41,688 nucleotides of DNA from a virus, in the IMG/VR virus record IMGVR_UViG_3300006737_000062, positions 1 to 41,688 of that record, one strand, 5' to 3'. A program made the position numbers and the translations under genes. The stretch's first letter is position 1; every line of letters begins with the position of its first letter. The notes under the pieces were generated by a model. The model was not told where the DNA came from. It made no database searches and saw nothing but the letters and a program-made list of their open reading frames with translations. Shown in pieces: positions 19,404-28,385 of this stretch.

Positions 19404-21105
19404 TTATGTATTTGATATTGAAACTGATGGATTACTTGATGATGTTTCTAAGGTACATTGTTTAGTTTTAAAAGACATAGACACTCAAGAGATAACTCAT
19501 TACGAAAGAGAAGACTGGTACATTGGTACAAATAAATTAGAGAAAGCTGATTTAATTATTGGTCACAATATAATTAAGTATGACATTCCAGTATTAGAAA
19601 AATTATTTCAGTTTAAAACTGAGGCAAAAATTTTTGACACTTTAGTAGCAACTCGTTTACTATATCCTGACGTAAGAGACCAAGATTTTAGACGTAAAGA
19701 TTTTCCTACTAAAATGATAGGGCGTCATAGTCTTGCGGCATGGGGTCATAGAATAGGTGAGTACAAACAATCTATTGAAACAGATTGGTCAGAATATACT
19801 CAGGAAATGTTAGAGTATTGTATTCAAGATGTTGAGGTAACACATTCTTTATATAATTTAATTGAGAAAAAAGGTTACTCAAAAGAAGCTATGAAATTAG
19901 AGCATGATGTTGTCTCTATTATTCATAAGCAAGAACAACATGGTTTTACATTTAATACTGAGGGTGCAGAAAAATTATATTCTAAATTAAATGCTAGACG
20001 TATGGAATTAGAAGAGGAGTTTCAAAAATTATTCTTACCTATTACTACTAAAAGAATATCAGAGAAGACAGGTAAACAATTAAAAGATAAAGTAACTGTA
20101 TTCAATCCTTCTAGTAGATTACACATTGCTGATAGGTTAACAACTAAGTATGGTTGGACACCTAAAGAATACACAGCAGATGGTAAACCTAAATTAGATG
20201 ATATAGTTTTAAGTAAGTTAAATTATCCTGAAGCAAAACTATTAGCTGAACATTTTTTATTAGATAAAAGGATAGCACAGATTGCTACAGGTACACAGGC
20301 ATGGTTAAAGACTGAGAAGAATGGTAAAATACATGGGACTTGTAATACAAACTCAACTGTAACAGCCAGAGCTTCTCATTCGTTTCCAAATTTAGGACAA
20401 GTACCAAGTGTATCTGTACCTTATGGTAAAGATTGTAGAGCATTATTTACAGTACCATCATCAAGGAAGTTAGTAGGTATAGATATTTCAGGACTTGAGG
20501 TACGCATGTTAGCTCACTTCATGTCTAAGTATGATGACGGAGAATATTCTAAAGTAGTTTTAGAAGGTGACATACATACAGAGACACAAAAACTAGCAGG
20601 ACTAGAGTCAAGAAATATTGCTAAAGTTTTTTACTACGCATTTTTATATGGAAGTGGCGTGAAAAAAATAGCACAGATAACAGGTAAGAAAATAAAAGAA
20701 GCCTCAGCAATTCGTAAGAGGTTCTTAAATAATTTACCTGCATTAAATAAATTAATACAACAAGCACAGAAAGCGGCAGAGCGTGGGTACATAATAGGTC
20801 TTGATAAAAGACATGTTAAGGTTCGTAGTTCTCACGCCGCATTGAATACTCTTCTACAAAGTTCAGGAAGTTTAGTATCAAAGCAGTGGTTGATTGAGTT
20901 TAATAAAGTAACAAAAGATATTCCAAATTGTCAGCAGGTAGTTTGGGTACATGACGAAATACAAGTCGAGTGTGAAGAGAAAGATGCTGACTTGGTAGGA
21001 AGGTTAGCTGTCGAGTCTATTCAACGTTCAGGCGAACACTTCAATCTGCGTATTCCTCTTACTGGTGAATACAAAATAGGAAATAATTGGAGCGAGACAC
21101 ATTAA
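19396..21105 (+). CDS. DNA polymerase, A family (T7 gp5-like)
   Basis: 569 residues. The 3'-5' exonuclease has VFDIETDGL (Asp 7, Glu 9), LIIGHNIIKYDIPVL (about 54-68) and YCIQDVEVTHSLY (about 144). The polymerase has motif A KLVGIDISGLEVRML (Asp about 363), motif B RNIAKVFYYAFLYGSG (about 407-422, with the Lys and Tyr at the T7 522/526 positions) and motif C VWVHDEIQVE (His-Asp about 519-520). It is about 135 residues shorter than T7 gp5, and the thioredoxin-binding loop appears missing, so host thioredoxin is probably not its processivity factor. Replicates the phage DNA. Confidence 0.95.
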   Translation: MSSYVFDIETDGLLDDVSKVHCLVLKDIDTQEITHYEREDWYIGTNKLEKADLIIGHNIIKYDIPVLEKLFQFKTEAKIFDTLVATRLLYPDVRDQDFRRKDFPTKMIGRHSLAAWGHRIGEYKQSIETDWSEYTQEMLEYCIQDVEVTHSLYNLIEKKGYSKEAMKLEHDVVSIIHKQEQHGFTFNTEGAEKLYSKLNARRMELEEEFQKLFLPITTKRISEKTGKQLKDKVTVFNPSSRLHIADRLTTKYGWTPKEYTADGKPKLDDIVLSKLNYPEAKLLAEHFLLDKRIAQIATGTQAWLKTEKNGKIHGTCNTNSTVTARASHSFPNLGQVPSVSVPYGKDCRALFTVPSSRKLVGIDISGLEVRMLAHFMSKYDDGEYSKVVLEGDIHTETQKLAGLESRNIAKVFYYAFLYGSGVKKIAQITGKKIKEASAIRKRFLNNLPALNKLIQQAQKAAERGYIIGLDKRHVKVRSSHAALNTLLQSSGSLVSKQWLIEFNKVTKDIPNCQQVVWVHDEIQVECEEKDADLVGRLAVESIQRSGEHFNLRIPLTGEYKIGNNWSETH

Positions 21106-21106
21106 T

Positions 21107-21505
21107 ATGACAGCAAATTTTAAACCTGACTTAGCCTTTGGTGAGAGTCACGAACAAAAAATATTTAAAATACTTAACATGGATAAGTCTACTGTAGAAG
21201 TTAAGACTGAAAAGTTTGAGTCTTGGACTCGTAATGGTAACATGTGTATTGAAGTAGAATGTTATGGTAAGCCTAGCGGTGTTTATCACCCTGCACATAA
21301 AAAGAATAAAGTAAAATATTGGATACATAATTTATGTGACAAAGGTAATGAGAATTATTTAGGCTCATTATTATTGCCATTAAAGAATGTAAAAAAACTA
21401 GCAGAGAAATATAAAAATAAATACGTCATGGGTGGAGACAATCGTGCAAGTAAATTAATTCTTGTACCTTTATCAGAAGTATTTTCAGAAAAAAATTTTA
21501 ACTAA
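21107..21505 (+). CDS. Putative PD-(D/E)XK-type nuclease
   Basis: 132 residues. FGESHEQKIFKIL (about 11-23), VEVKTEKFESW (about 31-41) and the tract RNGNMCIEVECYGKPSGVYH follow the E-VKTE-W-TGN-IE---GKPSG arrangement of small phage endonucleases of the PD-(D/E)XK fold. Expected acidic residues and Lys are visible. It lies between DNA polymerase and the 5' exonuclease, so a role in DNA degradation or recombination is likely. Starts one base after the polymerase stop. The catalytic assignment is inferred by eye. Confidence 0.65.
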   Translation: MTANFKPDLAFGESHEQKIFKILNMDKSTVEVKTEKFESWTRNGNMCIEVECYGKPSGVYHPAHKKNKVKYWIHNLCDKGNENYLGSLLLPLKNVKKLAEKYKNKYVMGGDNRASKLILVPLSEVFSEKNFN

Positions 21506-21528
21506 TCTATGCAGGAAAGGATAGTAAA

Positions 21529-22275
21529 ATGAAGAGACGTTTATTAATAGATGGTGATATATTAATTTATAAAATCGCTACACAAAATGAAGTAGATACA
21601 CATTGGGGTGATGGTATGTGGACTCTTCATTGTGATGAGAACATTTGTAAAGCTCATGTTGATAGTACCTTAGATGATTTAATGACAAACTTAGATGCTA
21701 ACGATTTTACAATCGCACTAACTGATAAATATAATTTTAGAAAAGATGTACTACCTTCCTATAAAGATAATCGTAAAGCTAAAAGAAAGCCAATGGTTCT
21801 TAATTCTTTAAGAGAGTATGTAATAGAAAAATATAATGCAGTTGTATTTAAAAACTTAGAAGCTGATGATGTCTTAGGTATTCTAGCTACAGAAGACCAT
21901 GATGAATACCGCATAATTGTTTCTATAGATAAAGACTTAAAACAAATACCTTCTGTAATTTCTAGTAGTGGTTCGGATACTGAGAGTGTAACTCAAGGTC
22001 AAGCTGATTACTGGTTCATGTTACAAACATTAGCAGGTGACAAAGTTGATGGCTATGATGGTATTGCAGGAGTAGGGATTAAGACAGCCCAAAAAATATT
22101 AGGAGATGATACTAATGTTCCCCTCTTAGATTTATGGCAGAAAGTTGTGAGTGCATATACTTCAAAAGGTTACACAGAGAAGGAAGCATTACAACAAGCT
22201 AGAGTTGCAAGAATATTAACAGACAAAGAATATAATAGAGAGACAGGAGAAGTAACATTATGGCAAGTAAAGTAA
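21529..22275 (+). CDS. 5'-3' exonuclease (T7 gp6-like, FEN/PIN family)
   Basis: 248 residues behind AGGAAAGG. N-terminal LLIDGDILIYKIA (Asp 7 and Asp 9), PSYKDNRKAKRKP (about 84-96), NLEADDVLGILA (about 110-121) and VSIDKDLKQIP (about 129-139) are the FEN-family acidic and basic motifs. A helix-hairpin-helix like stretch follows, GVGIKTAQKIL (about 183-193), with LAGDKVDGYDGI upstream. It removes primers and degrades host DNA for nucleotides. T7 gp6 is 300 aa. A promoter-like motif is inside its 3' half. Confidence 0.9.
   Translation: MKRRLLIDGDILIYKIATQNEVDTHWGDGMWTLHCDENICKAHVDSTLDDLMTNLDANDFTIALTDKYNFRKDVLPSYKDNRKAKRKPMVLNSLREYVIEKYNAVVFKNLEADDVLGILATEDHDEYRIIVSIDKDLKQIPSVISSSGSDTESVTQGQADYWFMLQTLAGDKVDGYDGIAGVGIKTAQKILGDDTNVPLLDLWQKVVSAYTSKGYTEKEALQQARVARILTDKEYNRETGEVTLWQVK
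22114..22130 (+). promoter_or_regulatory. Putative intragenic phage promoter upstream of the RNR genes
   Basis: AATGTTCCCCTCTTAGA. It fits AAAGTNCCCNTNNTAGA with a single mismatch, and is close to the motifs at 25389 and 39400. It lies inside the exonuclease gene, 146 bases before the DUF6378-like gene and the ribonucleotide reductase genes. Being coding sequence, it could be chance. Confidence 0.4.
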
Positions 22276-22541
22276 CAAGTGATTTATTAGTTGAGGCAAA
22301 TAAATTAGTGGGTGGAGATAGGCAAAAAGACTATGGTGATAAAGTAGATAACCATAGTAACATAGCTAAGTTATGGTCAGCCTATTTACATATTCCTGTT
22401 ACTGCACATGATGTAGCTTTGATGATGGTTCTTTTAAAAATGGCTCGTACTAAACTTGGTGCAGTAAGTAGAGATACTTATGTTGACATGGCGGCTTATG
22501 GTGCGATTGCAGGAGAGATAAAATTCAGGGAGGAGAAATGA
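22260..22541 (+). CDS. DUF6378-like protein
   Basis: 93 residues, overlapping the exonuclease end by 16 bases. The sequence LLVEANKLVGGDRQKDYGD, then NIAKLWSAYLHIPVTAHDVA, MMVLLKMARTK and DTYVDMAAYGAIAG agrees with the DUF6378 family, common in phages, helical and related by motif to nucleotide-binding MazG-like proteins, which hydrolyse nucleoside triphosphates. It lies before the ribonucleotide reductase, suggesting nucleotide metabolism. Biochemical function is not established. Confidence 0.75.
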   Translation: MASKVTSDLLVEANKLVGGDRQKDYGDKVDNHSNIAKLWSAYLHIPVTAHDVALMMVLLKMARTKLGAVSRDTYVDMAAYGAIAGEIKFREEK

Positions 22542-24295
22542 TAGATTATACAAGAGATGATTTATTAACTCACTTTGGTAAGACTACATTAAAAGATAGA
22601 TACTTATTACCTGAAGAACAATCACCGCAAGACGCATTTATGAGAGCGGCTAAAGCCTTCTCAGATAATGATGAGATGGCTGAACGTATCTATAATTATT
22701 CTTCTAAGTTATGGTTTATGTTCTCTACTCCTATACTTACTAATGGTGGAACAAAAAGAGGTCAGCCTATTTCTTGTTTCTTAAATTATGTTCCTGATAG
22801 TAGAGAAGGATTAACAGGACACTACACAGAGAACGCATGGTTAGCTTCTGTAGGTGGTGGCATTGGTGGTTACTGGGGAGATATAAGAAGTGATGGTACT
22901 GCTACGTCAGGCGGCAGTCAAAGCTCAGGGTCAATACCTTTTCTTCATGTAGTTGACTCAGAGATGTTAGCATTTTCTCAAGGCAAAACTAGAAGAGGAA
23001 GCTACGCCGCTTACATGGATATAACACACCCTGAGATTATAGAGTTCTTAGATATGCGTAAACCTAGTGGTGGAGACGTTCACAGAAAATGTTTGAACCT
23101 ACACCATGGCGTTAACATATCAAATGAGTTTATGCAGTTAATTGATAACTGTATTAGTGAACCAACGTATGACGATAGTTGGGATTTGATTGACCCTCAT
23201 ACAAAGAAGATAGTTAAAACTGTATCAGCTAGAGAGTTGTGGCAAAAGATTTTAGAAAATCGTGTAGCTACTGGTGAGCCTTACCTAAGTTTTATTGATA
23301 CTATCAATGAAGCGTTACCTCAATCACAAAAAGATTTAGGATTAAAAGTACATCATTCAAATTTATGTAGTGAAATAACTTTACCAACTGATGAACACCG
23401 CACTGCTGTGTGTTGTTTATCTAGTGTAAACTTAGAGAAGTATGATGAATGGAAAAATGATAGTATGTTTATTCCTGATTTGATTAGGTTCTTAGATAAT
23501 GTCATTCAACATTTTATAGACAATGCTCCTGAAGAAGTATTCAGAGCTAAGTTTAGTGCAATGAATGAAAGAAGTCTTGGCTTAGGAGCTATGGGTTTCC
23601 ATGCTTACTTACAATCTAAAGGTATTCCTTTTGAGTCTGCACTAGCTAAGAGTCAAAACCTACAAATATTTAAAAGTATAAAAGAACAAGCAGTAGAAGA
23701 GTCTAAACGTCTTGCAGTTAAAAGAGGTGAAGCTCCTGACATGGAGGGGACAGGTATGCGTAACGCTCACTTGTTAGCTATTGCACCTAATGCTTCTAGT
23801 TCAATTATATGTGGTACAACATCACCATCAATAGAACCTTTTAGAGCTAATGCGTATGTTCAAAAAACTATGTCTGGTTCTTTCTTAGTAAAAAATAAAT
23901 TCTTAGAAAAAGTTTTAGAAAAGAAAGGTATTAATAATGATGATACATGGCAGAAGATACTTGCTAATCGAGGGTCAGTTTCTAACATAAAAGAATTAAC
24001 AGAGTATGAAAAAGATACCTTTAAGACTGCTATAGAAATAAACCAACAATGGATAATAGAACATGCAACTGATAGGCAAAAATATATATGCCAAGCACAA
24101 TCAGTAAATGTGTTTGTCCCTGCTGATGTTGATATAAAAGATTTACATAACATGCACATGTTGGCGTGGAAAAAGAAATTAAAAACTCTTTACTATTGTA
24201 GGTCGGAAGCAATTAAACGAGCAGAATTAGTCTCACAAAAAATAGAAAGAACAGTAATACCAGAAGCAGATGAATGTCTAGCTTGTCAAGCATAG
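22538..24295 (+). CDS. nrdA: Ribonucleotide reductase class I, large subunit
   Basis: 585 residues, overlapping the upstream gene by four bases. GQPISCFLN (about residue 75) has the first active-site Cys, NLCSEI (about 275) has the radical-transfer Asn, Cys and Glu, and AVCCLSSVNL carries the second redox Cys. NERSLGLGAMGFH (about 345) and IAPNASSSIICGTTSPSIEPF (about 410) are family signatures, and the C-terminal tail ECLACQA holds the CxxC for reduction by glutaredoxin or thioredoxin. The N-terminal ATP-cone is absent, as in many phage enzymes, so allosteric activity control is probably lost. It reduces NDPs to dNDPs. Confidence 0.95.
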   Translation: MIDYTRDDLLTHFGKTTLKDRYLLPEEQSPQDAFMRAAKAFSDNDEMAERIYNYSSKLWFMFSTPILTNGGTKRGQPISCFLNYVPDSREGLTGHYTENAWLASVGGGIGGYWGDIRSDGTATSGGSQSSGSIPFLHVVDSEMLAFSQGKTRRGSYAAYMDITHPEIIEFLDMRKPSGGDVHRKCLNLHHGVNISNEFMQLIDNCISEPTYDDSWDLIDPHTKKIVKTVSARELWQKILENRVATGEPYLSFIDTINEALPQSQKDLGLKVHHSNLCSEITLPTDEHRTAVCCLSSVNLEKYDEWKNDSMFIPDLIRFLDNVIQHFIDNAPEEVFRAKFSAMNERSLGLGAMGFHAYLQSKGIPFESALAKSQNLQIFKSIKEQAVEESKRLAVKRGEAPDMEGTGMRNAHLLAIAPNASSSIICGTTSPSIEPFRANAYVQKTMSGSFLVKNKFLEKVLEKKGINNDDTWQKILANRGSVSNIKELTEYEKDTFKTAIEINQQWIIEHATDRQKYICQAQSVNVFVPADVDIKDLHNMHMLAWKKKLKTLYYCRSEAIKRAELVSQKIERTVIPEADECLACQA

Positions 24296-24302
24296 GAGTA
24301 AA

Positions 24303-24443
24303 ATGAAAGAATATAAATCAATAGATGGTAATAAACAGTCTGTCTTATGGACTGTATATCACACAGTCTTAGCAGTTGAGTTAGCAATAATAATTGTAAT
24401 AGAAGCCTTAGAGTTATTCGATTGGTGGGGGTGGTTTGTATGA
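24303..24443 (+). CDS. Small membrane protein between nrdA and nrdB (46 aa)
   Basis: ATG at 24303 behind AGGAG, seven bases after nrdA. A polar N terminus (KEYKSIDGNKQS) is followed by a hydrophobic segment (VYHTVLAVELAIIIVIEALEL) and FDWWGWFV. Its TGA overlaps the nrdB ATG (ATGA), so it may couple nrdB translation. Possibly a phage-specific insert; not recognised. Confidence 0.5.
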   Translation: MKEYKSIDGNKQSVLWTVYHTVLAVELAIIIVIEALELFDWWGWFV

Positions 24444-25390
24444 GTTTATTTAAAGAGCGAGTACACTATAAACCTTTTGATTATGAGTGGGCTTTTGAAG
24501 CCTATGACTTACAACAAAAAATGCACTGGCTTCCTAGTGAAGTTCCATTGCATGAAGACGTAAGAGATTGGAATGAACGATTAACTCCTGAAGAAAAAAA
24601 TTTAATTAATCAAATATTAAAATTCTTTACTCAAGGAGATGTTGACATAGCTCAGGCTTATAATGATAAATACATTCCTAAGTTTAAACCTCCTGAAATT
24701 AGAATGATGTTATCAGCTATTGCAACGAGTGAATGTAATCACGCACATTCTTATTCATTACTTAATGATACTATTGGTTTACCTGATAGTGAGTACAAAG
24801 CATTTCAAGAATATAAAGAAATGTCTGATAAACATAATTATCTTTTTGAAGATAAAGGTGAAGGCGTATCAGGACTAGCTAGAGAGATGGCTTGTTTCTC
24901 TGCGTTTGGAGAAGGCTTACAGTTGTTTGCTTCCTTTGTTATGCTCCTTAACTTTAGTCGTTATGGTCGTATGAAGGGTATGTCTCAAATAGTTACATGG
25001 TCTATTAGAGATGAGACACATCATGTGGAGTCTATGATAAAACTTTTTAAAGAGCTTATCAAAGAACACCCTGAGATATGGACGGAAGAATTTAAAGCGT
25101 CTATCTATCAAACATGTAGAGACATGGTTGACTTAGAAGATAGATTTATTGACCTTGCATTTCAAATGGGTGGGATACGAGGATTAAAAGCTGAAGAAGT
25201 TAAGCAGTACATAAGGTACATTGCTGATAGAAGGCTGTTACAATTATCATTAAAACCTAACTATGGCGTTAAAGATAATCCTTTAGGTTGGTTAGACTGG
25301 GTTCTTAATGGTGTAGAACATGCAAACTTCTTTGAAAACAGAGCGACTGAGTACAATAAAGGCACAGTATCAGGCTCATTATGGGGATAA
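24440..25390 (+). CDS. nrdB: Ribonucleotide reductase class I, small subunit
   Basis: 316 residues from the ATG at 24440; an upstream TTG at 24422 lies in the preceding gene. Ferritin-like iron site: ATSECNHAHSYSLL (about 96-109) has Glu and His ligands with Tyr at +7, matching the E. coli radical Tyr122. EMACFSAFGEG has another Glu ligand, and WSIRDETHHVESM carries the final Glu/His. The C terminus (YNKGTVSGSLWG) has the acidic/aromatic end that docks with NrdA. Supplies the tyrosyl radical for dNTP synthesis. A promoter-like motif overlaps its stop. Confidence 0.95.
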   Translation: MSLFKERVHYKPFDYEWAFEAYDLQQKMHWLPSEVPLHEDVRDWNERLTPEEKNLINQILKFFTQGDVDIAQAYNDKYIPKFKPPEIRMMLSAIATSECNHAHSYSLLNDTIGLPDSEYKAFQEYKEMSDKHNYLFEDKGEGVSGLAREMACFSAFGEGLQLFASFVMLLNFSRYGRMKGMSQIVTWSIRDETHHVESMIKLFKELIKEHPEIWTEEFKASIYQTCRDMVDLEDRFIDLAFQMGGIRGLKAEEVKQYIRYIADRRLLQLSLKPNYGVKDNPLGWLDWVLNGVEHANFFENRATEYNKGTVSGSLWG

Positions 25391-25405
25391 AGTTCCCTTT
25401 TTAGA
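25389..25405 (+). promoter_or_regulatory. Putative phage promoter before the head genes
   Basis: AAAGTTCCCTTTTTAGA fits AAAGTNCCCNTNNTAGA exactly. It starts inside the nrdB stop codon and lies nine bases before the next start. It would begin the late head gene transcript. Confidence 0.55.
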
Positions 25406-25413
25406 GGATATAC

Positions 25414-25596
25414 ATGAATACATTAAATGATTTAGTTCTTCCTAAGACAGTTGATGACTTACTAGAGCTATTAAATAAGACATATCCTGAACAATCTGCG
25501 TCTATTGAAGACAATGCTAAAGAAATATATTTCAAAGCAGGTCAACGAGACGTAGTGCGTTTCATTAATGTTTTAAAAAAGAGGAGTGAGGACTAA
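25414..25596 (+). CDS. Hypothetical protein (60 aa)
   Basis: ATG at 25414 behind AGAGGATA. Product NTLNDLVLPKTVDDLLELLN, then KTYPEQSASIEDNAKEIYF and AGQRDVVRFINVLKKRSED: an all-helical soluble protein. The VVRFINVL.KR end is frequently seen in short proteins encoded before the portal in marine T7-like phages, but no function is known. Overlaps the next gene by one base. Confidence 0.6.
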   Translation: MNTLNDLVLPKTVDDLLELLNKTYPEQSASIEDNAKEIYFKAGQRDVVRFINVLKKRSED

Positions 25597-25793
25597 TGTG
25601 TATGAGTAATAGAACACCAAGCTACGCTAGACCTGACCCTCATATTAAATACAATAATGGTAATGTATTTGACCCTAAAATTCCTGAAGAAAAACCTGAA
25701 ACATCTGCTACAGATTTAGCTGAAAACCTTGCCATAGATAATTATGGTCAAGGCGATATTGAGGGTTCTAACTCAGGATTAAATATAAACTAA
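25596..25793 (+). CDS. Small virion protein, T7 gp6.7-like
   Basis: 65 residues. It begins MCMSNRTPSYARPDPHIK and ends SNSGLNIN. T7 gp6.7 begins MCFSPKIK and T7 gp7.3 ends SSGGGINI; both are small ejected virion proteins lying just before the portal. The same N-terminal MCM and C-terminal SNSGLNI are in the next gene. The central part is disordered-looking. Homology is by ends and location, so moderate. Confidence 0.6.
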   Translation: MCMSNRTPSYARPDPHIKYNNGNVFDPKIPEEKPETSATDLAENLAIDNYGQGDIEGSNSGLNIN

Positions 25794-25820
25794 AGGAAAA
25801 TATAAAATGAGGAAACTATA

Positions 25821-26042
25821 ATGTGTATGGGTGGCGGCGGTGGACGTCCTGAACCTGCTCCTTCTCCAGTAGTAAATGCTTCACCAATAGGTGATGACTT
25901 AGCTCCTGAGTTGGTAACAGCAGATGAATTAGATGAAGATACTAAGAAAAAGAAAAAAATTAAAGATGGTACTTCAATGCTACAAACTTCAGGTACTAAT
26001 ACTGCTACAAGTTCTTCAAATTCTGGTCTTAATATTCAATAA
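25821..26042 (+). CDS. Small virion protein, T7 gp7.3-like
   Basis: 73 residues. It begins MCMGGGGGRPEPAPSP and ends SSSNSGLNIQ. The ending is shared with the gene at 25596 and resembles the T7 gp7.3 end, SSGGGINI. The centre is acidic, then a Lys run (TKKKKKIKDG), and it lacks a stable fold by appearance. It lies three bases before the portal, the position of gene 7.3 in T7, where it is part of the ejected set. Function inferred. Confidence 0.6.
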   Translation: MCMGGGGGRPEPAPSPVVNASPIGDDLAPELVTADELDEDTKKKKKIKDGTSMLQTSGTNTATSSSNSGLNIQ

Positions 26043-26045
26043 TAG

Positions 26046-27599
26046 ATGGAAAATATAAAGCAAGATACAGCTAAAGAACGCTACGAAAAATTAAAACACG
26101 ATAGACAACATTACTTAGATAGAGCAAGAGAATGTTCTGAAATAACTATACCTGCTCTCATTCCTGATGATACATTTACAACTTCGTCAGACTTATATAC
26201 TCCCTTCCAGTCAATAGGAGCAAGAGGTGTTAATAACCTTGCTTCCAAACTCCTCCTTTTACTACTTCCTCCCAACTCTCCCTTCTTTAGACTATCCGTA
26301 AGTGGAAAGACTAAAGAAGAATTGGAGAGTCAAAAAGAATTAAAATCTGAAATTGAAAAATCTCTTGCTAGTATTGAAAGAGAAGTATCAAGTAAGATTG
26401 AACAACTTGCAATTAGAACAAGTGTTTTTGAAGCATTAAAACATCTTATAGTAAGTGGTAATGTCTTAACATACTTACCTAAGAATGGGACAATGCGAGT
26501 TTATCCTTTATCTCAATATGTATGTAGAAGAGATAACGCAGGAAATTTATTAGAAATAATTATTAAAGAAAGTATTACACCATTAAGTTTAGACGAAACT
26601 GTGCGTGAAGAAATAGCAAAAGATGCTGATTATAAAGAAGATGAAGAGTGTGATTTATATACACATATTTATAAATTAGATGATAAGAAATTTTATATAT
26701 GTCAGGAAGTAAAAGGAATAAAAATACCTGACTCTGTAGGTACTATTGTATCTGACAACATGGCTTATCAAGCCTTACGAATGGTAAGAGTAGACGGCGA
26801 AGATTATGGTAGAGGTTATGTTGAGGAATTTTTAGGAGATTTAAAATCCCTTGAAGGTTTATCTCAAGCTCTGGTTGAGTCTGCGGCGGCTAGTTCAAAA
26901 GTTGTATTTATGGTTAAACCTAATGCAGTAACTCGTAAAAGAGATTTAGCTTTAACTAGAAATGGTGACATTATAACTGGTGCTAAAGATGATGTATCAG
27001 TATTACAAACTGAAAAACAATACGATTTACAAGTAGTACAACAATCAATACAAAAAATAGAAGAGCGTATGTCTTATGCTTTCTTATTACATACAGCAAT
27101 ACAAAGAGATGCAGAGCGTGTAACAGCACAAGAAATTAGATATATGGCTGAACAACTTGAGACAAGTATGGGTGGTATATATTCTTTATTATCTCAAGAG
27201 TTTCAACTTCCATTAGTTTCTGTACTAATGAAACGTATGCAACAAAACAAAGAGATACCTGCATTACCTAAAAATAGTGTTAAGCCTACAATTATAACAG
27301 GCATAGAAGCATTAGGACGAGGAAATGATTTACAAAAATTAAGAGAATTTGTAGCTGAGATTGCAAACTTAGCTCAAATAAATCCACAAGTAGTAAGTGC
27401 CTTAAACCCTAACGATTTAATTAAACGTATAGCTACTGGTCTAGGAATAGATACAGAAGGTTTAATGAAAACGGAAGAAGAGTTAATGGCAGAGCAACAA
27501 GCTCAACAAGAACAAATGCAACAACAACAAATGATGGGCATGGCTGAGAAAGCTGTTGCACCAGTTGCAAATAACTTATCGAAACAGGATACTCAATAA
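26046..27599 (+). CDS. Portal (head-tail connector, T7 gp8-like)
   Basis: 517 residues, close to T7 gp8 (536). AKERYEKLKHDRQHYLDRAR, then SEITIPALIPDD, SIGARGVNNLASKLLLLLLP and PNSPFFRL are characteristic of the T7-type portal N terminus. RDAERVTAQEIRYMAEQLE, about residue 357, is the conserved clip/stem region. The C terminus is Gln/Met-rich (QQEQMQQQQMMGM). It forms the dodecameric DNA channel at one vertex. Followed directly by the scaffold gene (TAATGG). Confidence 0.93.
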   Translation: MENIKQDTAKERYEKLKHDRQHYLDRARECSEITIPALIPDDTFTTSSDLYTPFQSIGARGVNNLASKLLLLLLPPNSPFFRLSVSGKTKEELESQKELKSEIEKSLASIEREVSSKIEQLAIRTSVFEALKHLIVSGNVLTYLPKNGTMRVYPLSQYVCRRDNAGNLLEIIIKESITPLSLDETVREEIAKDADYKEDEECDLYTHIYKLDDKKFYICQEVKGIKIPDSVGTIVSDNMAYQALRMVRVDGEDYGRGYVEEFLGDLKSLEGLSQALVESAAASSKVVFMVKPNAVTRKRDLALTRNGDIITGAKDDVSVLQTEKQYDLQVVQQSIQKIEERMSYAFLLHTAIQRDAERVTAQEIRYMAEQLETSMGGIYSLLSQEFQLPLVSVLMKRMQQNKEIPALPKNSVKPTIITGIEALGRGNDLQKLREFVAEIANLAQINPQVVSALNPNDLIKRIATGLGIDTEGLMKTEEELMAEQQAQQEQMQQQQMMGMAEKAVAPVANNLSKQDTQ

Positions 27600-28333
27600 T
27601 GGTAGAACAAGTAGAAATTAGACAAGAAGAAACTACGGCTGAAAAACCAGTCGAAGAAAAATCAGATAGACCTGAGTGGCTACCTGAAAAATTTAATTCA
27701 CCTGAAGATATGGCTAAAGCCTATGGAGAATTAGAAACAAAATTAGGACAGCCAAAAGAAGAAGCTCCTAAAGAAGAACCTAAGAAAGAAGAAACTAAAT
27801 CTGAAGAGTCATTAGAGATAGCTGAAAAAGCTGTAGAGAACGCAGGTTTAGATATGAGTAATTTACAAACACAATATAATGAAAATGGTAAACTAGATGA
27901 TAGCTCTTACGAGTCTTTAGAGAAAGCAGGAATACCAAAAGATTATGTTGACGCTTTTATACAAGGGCAACAAGCTCTTGCAACACAACAACAAAGCGAA
28001 GTTAAAAATATTGTAGGTGGAGATGAAGCCTATAAGAACATGTCTGAATGGGCGGCAGGTAATATGTCTGAAGGTGAGAAAAAAGCATATAACACAGCCG
28101 TTAATAGTAGAGACATGGATACTGTTAAGTTAGCAGTAGAAGGACTAAAAGCAAAATATGAACAAGCTAATGGCACTGAACCAAGTTTAGTACAAGGTAA
28201 GGCGTCAGCAACTAGCGAACAAGGTTATCGTTCATGGGCTGAAGTTACAACTGCAATGAATGATAGTAGATATGCAAGTGACCCTGCTTACCAAGCAGAC
28301 GTTAAAGCAAAACTAGCGAACAGTAAAATATAG
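27599..28333 (+). CDS. Scaffolding / capsid assembly protein (T7 gp9-like)
   Basis: 244 residues, acidic and Glu/Lys-rich N terminus with EWLPEKFNSPEDMAKAYGEL (about 28-47), which is conserved in T7-like scaffold proteins of marine phages. The middle is low complexity with EEAPKEEPKKEETKSEE; the C-terminal region is helical and basic (QADVKAKLANSKI), the usual capsid-binding end. Lies between portal and capsid as gene 9 does in T7. Needed for procapsid assembly and then released. Confidence 0.88.
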   Translation: MVEQVEIRQEETTAEKPVEEKSDRPEWLPEKFNSPEDMAKAYGELETKLGQPKEEAPKEEPKKEETKSEESLEIAEKAVENAGLDMSNLQTQYNENGKLDDSSYESLEKAGIPKDYVDAFIQGQQALATQQQSEVKNIVGGDEAYKNMSEWAAGNMSEGEKKAYNTAVNSRDMDTVKLAVEGLKAKYEQANGTEPSLVQGKASATSEQGYRSWAEVTTAMNDSRYASDPAYQADVKAKLANSKI

Positions 28334-28385
28334 TTGTGCGACATGGTATATGTGGCAACTGCCAAACATAATTAAGTTAAGTAAC

